A program made the translations under genes and the position numbers. Shown here piece by piece: positions 8,885-16,312 of a DNA stretch of 64,000 nucleotides (position 1 is its first letter; each line of letters opens with the position of its first letter). The stretch covers positions 1,488,001-1,552,000 of the forward strand of contig NZ_CP029480.1 in the NCBI RefSeq assembly GCF_003258705.1, written 5' to 3'. The notes below the pieces were generated by a model, which was given only the letters and a program-made list of their open reading frames with translations, was not told the DNA's origin and made no database searches. Source of the DNA: Arcticibacterium luteifluviistationis. GTDB lineage: Bacteria > Bacteroidota > Bacteroidia > Cytophagales > Spirosomataceae.

Positions 8885-10063
8885 ATGATAGCAGAACAGA
8901 CTAAAATATTTACGCCCCAATACTTACTTCTTTGCTTGAGTTCGTTTTTGTTCTTTGCTAGCTTTAATATGCTTATTCCAGAGCTGCCAGATTACTTAAG
9001 TAGTATGGGAGGGGAAGACTATAAAGGCTTAATTATTGGTGTGTTTACTATCACGGCTGCTCTTTCCAGACCATTTAGTGGCAAGCTAACAGATAAATGG
9101 GGTAGAATACCAGTAATGGTGGTTGGAGCGTCGGTCTGTGTCATTTGTGGCTTTATTTACCCTTGGGCTAATACCATCTTTTTCTTTTTACTACTTAGAT
9201 TAATTCATGGTTTTTCTACTGGTTTTAAACCTACTGGAACTGCTGCCTTTATTGCAGATATAGTACCTGTTACTAGAAGAGGTGAAGCCATGGGTGTTTA
9301 CGGTTTTGTTACCAGTACCGGAATGGCCTTTGGTCCTTATTTGGGGAGTATAGTGGCTGCAGAGTTTTCTCTCAACACACTGTTTTATACATCTTCGGTT
9401 TTTGCATTTATGTCTGTGGCCATTCTTTTTTCAATGAAAGAAACGTTACCTGAAGAGAAAAGAGAGCCTTTCTCATTTAAGTTATTTAAAATAAAACGGA
9501 CTGATATATTTCATCCTGACTTATGGCCAGTGGCGATTACAGTGTTTTTGACCTCCTTTGCTTTTGGAACCATTATTACGCTTACACCAGATTTAAGCAA
9601 AATTGTAGGTGTTGATAATAAAGGTCTTTTCTTTTTGATATTCACATTGGCATCCCTGTTTACAAGAATCTTGGGTGGCAAGATTTCCGATAAAAAAGGA
9701 AGGGTCAACGTGTTAATTTTTGGAGCTGTAGTTTTGGTGATAGCCATGGGGGTGACCTCCATAACTTCGCATTATTATTACTTTATAGCAGGAGGTGTTT
9801 TGTTTGGTACATCTTGGGGTTTGATTTCTCCTTCTTATCAAGCCTGGACCATCGATTTATGTTCCGAAGAAACGCGTGGCAGGGCAGTGGCCACCATGTA
9901 TATTTCGTTAGAAACCGGTATAGGTCTAGGGGCAGTATTGCCAATGTTTTTATATGATAACAAGCCAGACCAAATAGGTTATGCTTTTCAGCTTTGTATG
10001 TTTATGGCTGCTTTGGCGGTGGTGTTTTTGGTTTGGTATAAAAGAAAATACAAAGTGGCTTAA
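8885..10063 (+). CDS. Major facilitator superfamily transporter
   Basis: Inner-membrane secondary transporter, substrate unknown, with features of drug/metabolite efflux types. Seen: about 12 hydrophobic segments over 392 residues, the loop 2-3 motif GKLTDKWGRIPVM and its second-half copy GGKISDKKGRVNV, plus PTGTAAFIADIVP and RGEAMGVYGF. A TTG at 8870 is in frame, but it falls inside the guaB terminator, so ATG 8885 is chosen. The gap to that terminator leaves no space for an independent promoter, so expression probably comes from read-through or from a promoter inside guaB. It overlaps the convergent DinB-like gene by 4 bases. Confidence 0.9.
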   Translation: MIAEQTKIFTPQYLLLCLSSFLFFASFNMLIPELPDYLSSMGGEDYKGLIIGVFTITAALSRPFSGKLTDKWGRIPVMVVGASVCVICGFIYPWANTIFFFLLLRLIHGFSTGFKPTGTAAFIADIVPVTRRGEAMGVYGFVTSTGMAFGPYLGSIVAAEFSLNTLFYTSSVFAFMSVAILFSMKETLPEEKREPFSFKLFKIKRTDIFHPDLWPVAITVFLTSFAFGTIITLTPDLSKIVGVDNKGLFFLIFTLASLFTRILGGKISDKKGRVNVLIFGAVVLVIAMGVTSITSHYYYFIAGGVLFGTSWGLISPSYQAWTIDLCSEETRGRAVATMYISLETGIGLGAVLPMFLYDNKPDQIGYAFQLCMFMAALAVVFLVWYKRKYKVA

Positions 10064-10578
10064 ACTTTGTCTATTGACTTTCTAATAGCTTTTTGATGAT
10101 GCTTGATATGGAAAATGAAGAAAAGACACATTTCTCTAATCGATAATTTTCCAAGAATGAGCTGCGGTAAACGCAATGTATTTAATTGCCATTCTGTCCA
10201 ATTATCTAATAGCTGTATTAACTCAGCATGTACTTTTAGAAATTGTTCTTTTTCAAACTCAAGAGAGCTGTTTTCATGCATTCTAGGTTCAAAGCCTGTT
10301 ACCGCAGGGAACTCTGACGTGCCGTATGTTTCCTCAATCCATTCAGTGTTTCTTTGAGCCTTTAAGTTTATACCAAATTTGAAAATTAAGGCAAGCTTAG
10401 GAGCTCGCAGTGCTTTCCTGAACACTTTGGCACCAAGCGTTAAGTGAGCCATGTTTTGTGCAGCAGACCATTTACCGTTTTTCTGAAGGTAAAACTCTTC
10501 TTTGCTTAAATTGTCTAAATCGGTAATAACTGAATCTACCGCTTTTTCAAGTTCCTTCTTAATTTCGATTTTGTTCAT
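10060..10578 (-). CDS. DinB-like four-helix protein
   Basis: Probable DinB/YfiT-type metal-binding four-helix bundle; function unknown, with family members including thiol-dependent transferases. Seen: NGKWSAAQNMAHLTLGAK near residue 40 (WSxxxxxxHL motif), and the C-terminal HIKHHQKAIRK (HxxxH-type). Start ATG at 10578 is preferred over an upstream TTG (10590). It overlaps the hydrolase stop by 20 bases, so this is the third gene of the tetR-hydrolase operon. The 172-residue length is normal. Confidence 0.8.
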   Translation of the reverse strand: MNKIEIKKELEKAVDSVITDLDNLSKEEFYLQKNGKWSAAQNMAHLTLGAKVFRKALRAPKLALIFKFGINLKAQRNTEWIEETYGTSEFPAVTGFEPRMHENSSLEFEKEQFLKVHAELIQLLDNWTEWQLNTLRLPQLILGKLSIREMCLFFIFHIKHHQKAIRKSIDKV

Positions 10579-11452
10579 AATACTTCTCAATTTGATTAAA
10601 GGCTATAGGCCAAAGCGTGTTTAGCTTTCTTCTACGGAAAAAGTTAAAATGTCCGATACCTTTTAAATTAAAGTCTTCAGGTTTAAGCCATTTAAAATCA
10701 ACGGGTGTTTTGGTTTTGACATTTCTCCATAAGTTTTCTACATTTTGAGCTGTGCATATATCATCATCTGTAGCTGTGATAACTGTTATAGGGAAATTAA
10801 AAACTTTAGGATTGCTTAGTTCAGGAATGTCTTTAGCATTGTCAGGATGATAGAAGTAGTCTGGGTATTTACACCAACGTTTCCAGGTGTTGGTGACATT
10901 CTTCGGCATATCTTCCATTACTCCAAGAAATTTAAGTTTTGAAAAACCATAAAGCAAATGAACAATAGGTGCTATTATGTCAAAGAATAGGAGTGAATTT
11001 AATTTCTTGCTCAAGGGCATTCCGCCTCTATATCCTGAGGAGGTAGCTACACAAACCATCCCATTGACCTCGTCAATATTTGGGACGAAAGGGATTAATT
11101 GGCCACCCACGCTATGAGAGATGAAAAATAGGGGTAAATCTGGATATCTATTTTTCAGAAAACTAATGCCAGCTGCCATGTCTTTTTTACCCCAATCTAG
11201 TAAATCATACTCACAGTTTTTAAGGCCTTCTTTTGGCTGAGAATCACATACACCGCGGTAGTCGTATAGTAAACAGGCGTATTTCTTTTCACCAAAGTAA
11301 GTTGCTAGAGCCCGGTAAAATTCTTTTGGTACTGCTGTGGCAGAATTAAACTGTATTAGAGCTTTAGGGTTTTCAGGAGCTAGTAAAGTTGCCGAAAGCT
11401 CTATGCCATCAGAAGTGAGTAGGCTAATATTTTGTTTTTCTATATAAACCAA
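10559..11452 (-). CDS. Alpha/beta-hydrolase (serine esterase-like)
   Basis: Cytoplasmic hydrolase of unknown substrate. Seen: the nucleophile elbow FISHSVGGQ (GxSxG variant SHSVGG) around residue 112, an acid residue candidate in ITATDDDIC, and the catalytic His in GIGHFNFF near residue 267. The only in-frame start near the N-terminus is a TTG at 11452-11450, which sits inside a perfect palindrome (11450-11459), and no ATG occurs for more than 100 residues. It is the middle gene of a TetR-hydrolase-DinB operon, 29 bases after the tetR stop. The context suggests a role in handling the TetR inducer, which is inference. Confidence 0.85.
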   Translation of the reverse strand: MVYIEKQNISLLTSDGIELSATLLAPENPKALIQFNSATAVPKEFYRALATYFGEKKYACLLYDYRGVCDSQPKEGLKNCEYDLLDWGKKDMAAGISFLKNRYPDLPLFFISHSVGGQLIPFVPNIDEVNGMVCVATSSGYRGGMPLSKKLNSLLFFDIIAPIVHLLYGFSKLKFLGVMEDMPKNVTNTWKRWCKYPDYFYHPDNAKDIPELSNPKVFNFPITVITATDDDICTAQNVENLWRNVKTKTPVDFKWLKPEDFNLKGIGHFNFFRRRKLNTLWPIAFNQIEKYYEQNRN

Positions 11453-11459
11453 ACGTTTG
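11450..11459. promoter_or_regulatory. Operator-like palindrome at hydrolase start
   Basis: CAAACGTTTG is a perfect 10-bp palindrome covering the hydrolase's TTG start codon. It shares the AAACGT core with the palindrome before tetR (12071-12082), suggesting a second binding site for the same TetR protein. Confidence 0.5.
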
Positions 11460-11481
11460 TTATTTATAGGGTTAAATTTTT

Positions 11482-12039
11482 TTATTTCATTTTTGAAAGC
11501 GTACGTACAAAGGCATCTTTAAGGTATTGGTCTGTTTGATAAAGCTGACTAAACATTACAGCTCCTTCAAATTCCATGACAGACTGTTCTGCTAGTCTAT
11601 TGGAAGTGCCTTCTGGGTATTTTTCCATGAAAATTATTTTGAGGGCATTTTTCCATGAATCAAAAATAGCCTTTAGCGTGTCTTTAAAAATGACGTTTTG
11701 TGCAGCTACTTCTAATGTGGTGTTTCCCACAATACAGCCTCCTTCTTGCGACAGTAGAACCTTACCGAGCTTTAAAAGCATTTTTTCCATTCTGTCTCTA
11801 GGAGCTAAATCAGTTTGTTTTGCGATGGAGAAAACAGCGTAGTCAAGATAGCTTTGCACAGTTTTTAGAACCTCTCCCATTAAGACCTCTTTGGACGCAA
11901 AATAATGGTAGAAACTACCTTTCTGTAAACCACAGGCAGTAGCCAAGTCACTCATGGAAGTGTTGTAATAACCATTTTTCCGGAACACGCTTAAGGCCGT
12001 TTGAATGATTTCTTCTTTGTTGGTTTTTGTTAAAGGCAT
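11482..12039 (-). CDS. TetR-family transcriptional regulator
   Basis: Ligand-responsive repressor. Seen: the N-terminal helix-turn-helix with IIQTALSVFRKNGYYNTS, MSDLATACGLQKGSFYHYF and SKEVLMGEVL, typical of TetR, and a C-terminal ligand domain of the TetR_C group. Start ATG at 12039 is supported by family alignment. A perfect promoter lies just upstream, and an upstream TTG reading (12072) would run through that promoter. It likely represses itself and the two downstream genes through palindromes at 12071-12082 and 11450-11459. A further GTACGTAC palindrome lies inside its 3' end (11501-11508). Confidence 0.93.
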   Translation of the reverse strand: MPLTKTNKEEIIQTALSVFRKNGYYNTSMSDLATACGLQKGSFYHYFASKEVLMGEVLKTVQSYLDYAVFSIAKQTDLAPRDRMEKMLLKLGKVLLSQEGGCIVGNTTLEVAAQNVIFKDTLKAIFDSWKNALKIIFMEKYPEGTSNRLAEQSVMEFEGAVMFSQLYQTDQYLKDAFVRTLSKMK

Positions 12040-12042
12040 AGT

Positions 12043-12073
12043 CAAAGTTAAATATTTTCTCGATAATGCCAAA
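12043..12073 (-). promoter_or_regulatory. tetR promoter (TTTG-N19-TAACTTTG)
   Basis: On the minus strand TTTG (12073-12070), a 19-base spacer, and TAACTTTG (12050-12043) match the Bacteroidota consensus fully. The expected transcription start falls within a few bases of the ATG at 12039, so the message may be leaderless. Confidence 0.75.
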
Positions 12074-12082
12074 CGTACGTTT
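12071..12082. promoter_or_regulatory. TetR operator candidate
   Basis: AAACGTACGTTT is a perfect 12-bp palindrome overlapping the -33 element of the tetR promoter. This is the classic position for self-repression. Confidence 0.65.
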
Positions 12083-12103
12083 TGTAAAATTTGTGAAACA
12101 AAA

Positions 12104-12133
12104 AAAGACCAATAGGTTTAATTATTGGTCTTT
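12104..12133 (-). terminator. Terminator after SGNH hydrolase
   Basis: AAAGACCAATA (12104-12114) pairs perfectly with TATTGGTCTTT (12123-12133). On the minus strand the stem is followed by a T-run, placing it 20 bases after the SGNH hydrolase stop at 12153. Confidence 0.85.
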
Positions 12134-12152
12134 CTTAAGAAGCTTAATTCTT

Positions 12153-12821
12153 TTATTTAATAACTGCTGACCACATTTTATCAGCTACAAATCTGTTTCC
12201 AATGTCATTTAAATGAACACGGTCTCTTGTAAGAATGCCGCGGTCTTTATTTTCAGGATTGTTTTTAAGATTATAAGCCAAGAAATCTTTTCTCAGGTCA
12301 ATAAGGTCACAGTTATTGTCATCAGCCAGTTTTCTTATAATATTAGAATAATGATTGATGTCGCCATCCTGCTCGTTACTATGGTCTATCTTTTCACCAA
12401 TGGCTGCAGGAGTGCATAGAAGTACCTTAATATTTTGCTTTTGAAGTTTCTGAATGACAGCTTGATAAAACTTTTCAAACTTGTCGGCGTCTGTTCCTGT
12501 TCCATGACTTGCCTTATGCCAAACATCATTTACTCCCACAAAAAGAACCACAACATCTGGGTTTTTCGAGAGTACGTCATCTTCCATTCTAAGATATAAA
12601 TCATAGATTTTATTTCCACCAATACCAGCACCTATTAGCTCGTATTGGTCCGTCATGCCTTTAGTTTTTAGGTCTTCTTGCATTAAGGTTATATAGCCGC
12701 CTTCTCTAACACCCGCTTGCGTGATAGAATCACCAAAGAAAATGACTTTGATAGGTTTAGAATTGAACGAAGTGGCCATAAAAAACAGCAGGGAAATGCT
12801 TAGTAACTTTAAATATTTCAT
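12153..12821 (-). CDS. Exported SGNH/GDSL hydrolase
   Basis: Secreted esterase/lipase-type hydrolase, probably acting on acetylated carbohydrates or esters outside the cytoplasm. Seen: signal peptide (KLLSISLLFFMATSF), block I GDSITQAG with nucleophile Ser about residue 32, block II GAGIGG, block III VGVND with Asn, and block V RDRVHLND with the catalytic Asp/His. The 222-residue length is normal. It has its own terminator at 12104-12133. It sits 15 bases after the stop of the upstream lipoprotein gene on the same strand, so they probably form an operon. Confidence 0.9.
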   Translation of the reverse strand: MKYLKLLSISLLFFMATSFNSKPIKVIFFGDSITQAGVREGGYITLMQEDLKTKGMTDQYELIGAGIGGNKIYDLYLRMEDDVLSKNPDVVVLFVGVNDVWHKASHGTGTDADKFEKFYQAVIQKLQKQNIKVLLCTPAAIGEKIDHSNEQDGDINHYSNIIRKLADDNNCDLIDLRKDFLAYNLKNNPENKDRGILTRDRVHLNDIGNRFVADKMWSAVIK

Positions 12822-12836
12822 TGGATAGGGGTATGA

Positions 12837-13565
12837 TTAAGGGACTAAAGATATGTTTTCATTTTCGATTTTGGAAAGAAAAGGAAGAGTACCGTTTGCA
12901 TAATCAACTGGGAGTTCGTCCAAATCATAATTTTGGTCTTCGTATCCATAATTATTATAGTCTTGAAAAAAGTAGGCACCCACCTTTTGACGATTTATAG
13001 CTTCTCTAAATCGTACTCCACCACCACTGGTTTCGTAAGAATATGCCAGATAATCTACCGTTTTTGTACTTGTATTTATCCAAAATTTATAAATATCTTG
13101 ATGGTCTTCTCCTCCACCTTCTTCATCAAACCAAACTCTTATTTGATGATAGTTTTGGTCTTTTATCATTACCTCTTTCTCGTAAGCTTTGTGCACTGCT
13201 GGGTCATTTAGACCATATGGCAAAAAGAAAAAGTAAGCTACAGAGTTAAGCGAATTTTCATATTTGTAAGCTGTAGTATCGGCTAGTGAAACCGGAGAGT
13301 TATTTATCAATCGCTGAAAGGTGTTGTTTTTCAGCACGTCGGTAATGGAATTACCCAAGCTGTCTTTCTGTGTTCGCTGATAAGTGTAATCATTATGATT
13401 TCTTTCAAGTTCATAGTCAATTCCTCTAAAAGAGAAGGTAGTATGGATTTTTTGAAAGGCAGAACCGCCCTGCATTTCAATGGCATCATTTATGATTTCT
13501 TGTTCTTTCTGAATACAGGAAGTAAAGGAAGTGGCTATCAAAAGTGAAAAGAGGATTTTATACAT
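12837..13565 (-). CDS. Lipoprotein of unknown function (DUF6503-like)
   Basis: Exported lipoprotein of a Bacteroidota-specific type. Seen: a signal peptide with lipobox TSCIQ (Cys about residue 17), IINDAIEMQGGSAFQKIHTTFSFRG, which resembles a common Bacteroidota domain beginning 'IxxAIxxHGG', then a beta-rich body with many Tyr/Asn. The longer reading to 13631 adds a charged stretch before the signal peptide, so ATG 13565 is chosen. It sits 15 bases upstream of the SGNH hydrolase. The family assignment is by resemblance only. Confidence 0.75.
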   Translation of the reverse strand: MYKILFSLLIATSFTSCIQKEQEIINDAIEMQGGSAFQKIHTTFSFRGIDYELERNHNDYTYQRTQKDSLGNSITDVLKNNTFQRLINNSPVSLADTTAYKYENSLNSVAYFFFLPYGLNDPAVHKAYEKEVMIKDQNYHQIRVWFDEEGGGEDHQDIYKFWINTSTKTVDYLAYSYETSGGGVRFREAINRQKVGAYFFQDYNNYGYEDQNYDLDELPVDYANGTLPFLSKIENENISLVP

Positions 13566-13718
13566 AAAGTTTTTCTGGTTTAAAGACACAAACGATTTCT
13601 GCTTTGACTCGGTTTCTTTTTTTAGGCACAAAACCTCAATAAAATAAAGTCTAAGTCATTTCTATAAAAAAAGGGTCTGATTGATGTCAATTTCCGTTGC
13701 ATAGAGCATATTTGTGGT

Positions 13719-14381
13719 ATGCAAAATCTGTTAGACGTTAATAACACACTTTTTACTGTTTTAGGCTATGACATGAGCCTCATAGAATTGGTGGCTACCA
13801 TTTCAGGAGGAATAGCGGTTTGGTTGTCGACCAAAGAAAATGTGTGGAGCTGGATAATTGGTCTGATAAACGTGGTACTAGCCTTTTTCATGTTCTTTCA
13901 GATTCAGCTTTACCCTGATATGTTTTTGCAGATATTCTTCTTTATCACAAACATTATAGGTTTTTGGCAATGGAAGTTTCCTAAAGCAAGCGAAGCTAAT
14001 GCCATTAATCAATTAAAAATCACAAAGCTAAGTGTTAGAAATTTTGCTCTCCTTTCTGCTTTGGGTGTAGTAGGTACCCTCATAATGGGGACTTTTTCAA
14101 GTAACCTGCATGAAATAGCTCCTAAGGTATTTAGCATTCCAAGTGCTTTCCCTTATATGGATTCTTTTACCACAGTAATGAGTATAGTAGCTACGTTTAT
14201 GCTGATTAGAAAGAAAGTGGAAGCATGGTGGATATGGCTTGTGGTTGACATTATAGCCACCTACATGTATTACATAAAAGATGTGAAACTATACTCACTT
14301 CTATATTTCGTTTTCGTAATTATTGCTGCTTTCGGTGCTATGGAATGGACTAAAAGGTATTTAAAGCAACAGGAAGCTTAA
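13719..14381 (+). CDS. pnuC: Nicotinamide riboside transporter, PnuC family
   Basis: Inner-membrane facilitator for nicotinamide riboside or a related vitamin. Seen: around seven hydrophobic segments in 220 residues, the family pattern WLSTKENVWSWIIGLINV and FWQWKFPK, and the C-terminal AWWIWLVVDI. A near-consensus -7 element (CATATTTG) lies just upstream. Vitamin specificity (nicotinamide riboside or thiamine, PnuT) cannot be read from the sequence, and no kinase gene is adjacent. It overlaps the convergent glycosyltransferase by 4 bases. Confidence 0.88.
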   Translation: MQNLLDVNNTLFTVLGYDMSLIELVATISGGIAVWLSTKENVWSWIIGLINVVLAFFMFFQIQLYPDMFLQIFFFITNIIGFWQWKFPKASEANAINQLKITKLSVRNFALLSALGVVGTLIMGTFSSNLHEIAPKVFSIPSAFPYMDSFTTVMSIVATFMLIRKKVEAWWIWLVVDIIATYMYYIKDVKLYSLLYFVFVIIAAFGAMEWTKRYLKQQEA

Positions 14382-15118
14382 TTGACTATATGCCATTTTA
14401 GTAAGCCTAGTTTAGCTAAAAAGTATCGAAATGAAACGGCTAAAACACCTAATCCATATTTAGAGCTTCTCGCAAAGTTGATAGAAGAAGCTTCGTCAAA
14501 ATATTTGGTAGGGCAGGTTACTTCGGCTATTTCATATCCTTTCCAAAAAATTTGTGCTATAACTTCATTGTCAAAAATGAAGTCGTCGTTACATTTTTCA
14601 AAGTCAATGCTGTTCAGTACTTCCGCAGAGTATGCTCTGTAACCAGTATGGTATTCAGAGAGTTTTTGACCTAAAAGTATGTTTTGGGTCAATGTTAAAA
14701 AACGGTTAGCAATGTACTTGTAAACGGGCATTCCACCATTTAATGCACCTTTCCCTAAAATCCTTGAACCAAAAACTACAGGGTATAAATCTTCACCAAT
14801 GATGGATGTCATGGCTTTGATTAGTTTTGGTGTGTATTGATAATCTGGGTGAACCATGATGATTATTTCACCTCCAAGCTCAAGAGCTTTGCGGTAGCAA
14901 GTCTTTTGATTACCTCCATAGCCTTTATTTTTTTCATGGCTTATGACGTGTTTTATGCCTAGTTTTTGAGCTATTTTGACGGTTTCGTCAGGACTGGCAT
15001 CGTCTACTAAGATAACTTCATCCACCACATCCATAGGGATTTCCTTAAAAGTCTTTTCTATAGTTTGGGCCGCTTTATAGGCTGGCATTACCACCACTAC
15101 TTTCTTATTATTATACAT
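14378..15118 (-). CDS. Family 2 glycosyltransferase, polyprenyl-phosphate type
   Basis: Cytoplasmic-face sugar transferase similar to dolichyl-phosphate mannose synthases. Seen: VVVVMPAYKAAQTIEKT at the N-terminus, the nucleotide-binding EVILVDDASPDET, NKGYGGNQKTC, and HPDYQY in place of the usual DxD. There is no C-terminal membrane pair, only a mildly hydrophobic tail. The 246-residue length fits the soluble type. Sugar and acceptor are unknown. It is convergent with pnuC. Confidence 0.9.
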   Translation of the reverse strand: MYNNKKVVVVMPAYKAAQTIEKTFKEIPMDVVDEVILVDDASPDETVKIAQKLGIKHVISHEKNKGYGGNQKTCYRKALELGGEIIIMVHPDYQYTPKLIKAMTSIIGEDLYPVVFGSRILGKGALNGGMPVYKYIANRFLTLTQNILLGQKLSEYHTGYRAYSAEVLNSIDFEKCNDDFIFDNEVIAQIFWKGYEIAEVTCPTKYFDEASSINFARSSKYGLGVLAVSFRYFLAKLGLLKWHIVN

Positions 15119-15173
15119 CTAAGGCTTTGTTCGATTTGGTCTTCAGAATTTCACAATTCATGCCAAAATAGTA

Positions 15174-15181
15174 TATTTTTG
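15174..15181 (+). promoter_or_regulatory. Promoter -7 element for TerC-type gene
   Basis: TATTTTTG matches TAnnTTTG, 58 bases before the ATG. No -33 element is evident. Confidence 0.4.
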
Positions 15182-15238
15182 AAGATAATGATGCATTTTT
15201 GCAGCCTGAATCTAAGTGAATACAATTAATCTTTAAGA

Positions 15239-16312
15239 ATGGAGTTTTCTAACGAAATATTATTTTTTGGTGGCTTTACGTTGTTTGTGATTTTTGTCAT
15301 GCTACTTGACTTAGGTGCATTTTCAAAAAACGAATCCCACACGGTAGAGTTTAAAGAAGCGGCTGGTTGGAGTGCTGTTTGGGTAGCATTGGCGGTAAGT
15401 TTTTACTTTTTTCTCCGTCATTTTGGTTACCTCATTCATGATATTAGTTCTCCGGAAAATTTAGAACAAGTTCGAGGGCATTTCTATAATGGTTTAAACT
15501 TACCTGATACCTATGAATTAGCTGTTCAGAAGTTTCAGAACAACATGGCACTTGAGTATATCACGGGCTATTTGGTAGAGTATTCGCTTTCGGTTGATAA
15601 TATATTCGTCTTCATCTTGATTTTTAACTCATTTGGAGTTAGACCTAAGTATTATAAAAAAGTACTCGTTTGGGGTATTTTGGGATCTATTGTCCTAAGG
15701 TTTGGCTTTATATTTTTGGGTGCAGCCTTAATTCAGAAGTTTGAGTGGATTTTATATCTTTTTGGAGCCTTCTTAGTTTATACAGGAATCAATATTCTTT
15801 TCAGTAAAGATGAAGAAGAGGAGATTGACACTAAAAAACACCCTGCTGTTAGAATTACCTCAAAATTCTTTAATGTTTATGAGAAGTTTGTTTCTGACAG
15901 GTTCTTTATCAAAAACAAATACAAAGGAAATAAAGTCTTTATCACGCCGCTTTTTGTTGTGATTATAGTGATAGCATTTACGGATGTTATTTTTGCTGTA
16001 GATTCTATTCCAGCTATATTTTCCATTACAAAAGACCCTTACATTGTTTTCTTTTCTAATGTTTTTGCCATCATGGGGCTTAGGTCAATGTTCTTTTTCT
16101 TAGTGAATATCATTGACATGTTCTCTTACCTCAAGTATGGTTTGGGCGTTCTACTCTCATTCATTGGAATAAAGATGCTAATACACCATTGGCTTACAGA
16201 TTGGGGTTTTACTAACCAACACTCTTTAATCGTAATTGTAGGTATTTTGGCTATTAGTATTATTGCTTCTTTGCTTTTTCCTCCAAAAGGTGAAGCTGAG
16301 GCAAAGGCCTAA
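15239..16312 (+). CDS. TerC/Alx family membrane protein
   Basis: Inner-membrane protein of the TerC family, whose members export manganese or other metals or load metals onto exported proteins. Seen: about nine hydrophobic segments in 357 residues, and the two conserved acidic segments EYSLSVDNIFVFILIF (about residues 114-129) and FTDVIFAVDSIPAIF (about 242-256), the metal-site signatures. The C-terminus is shared with the tail of the opposing helicase gene (53-base overlap). No manganese riboswitch was recognised in the short upstream region. Confidence 0.93.
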   Translation: MEFSNEILFFGGFTLFVIFVMLLDLGAFSKNESHTVEFKEAAGWSAVWVALAVSFYFFLRHFGYLIHDISSPENLEQVRGHFYNGLNLPDTYELAVQKFQNNMALEYITGYLVEYSLSVDNIFVFILIFNSFGVRPKYYKKVLVWGILGSIVLRFGFIFLGAALIQKFEWILYLFGAFLVYTGINILFSKDEEEEIDTKKHPAVRITSKFFNVYEKFVSDRFFIKNKYKGNKVFITPLFVVIIVIAFTDVIFAVDSIPAIFSITKDPYIVFFSNVFAIMGLRSMFFFLVNIIDMFSYLKYGLGVLLSFIGIKMLIHHWLTDWGFTNQHSLIVIVGILAISIIASLLFPPKGEAEAKA

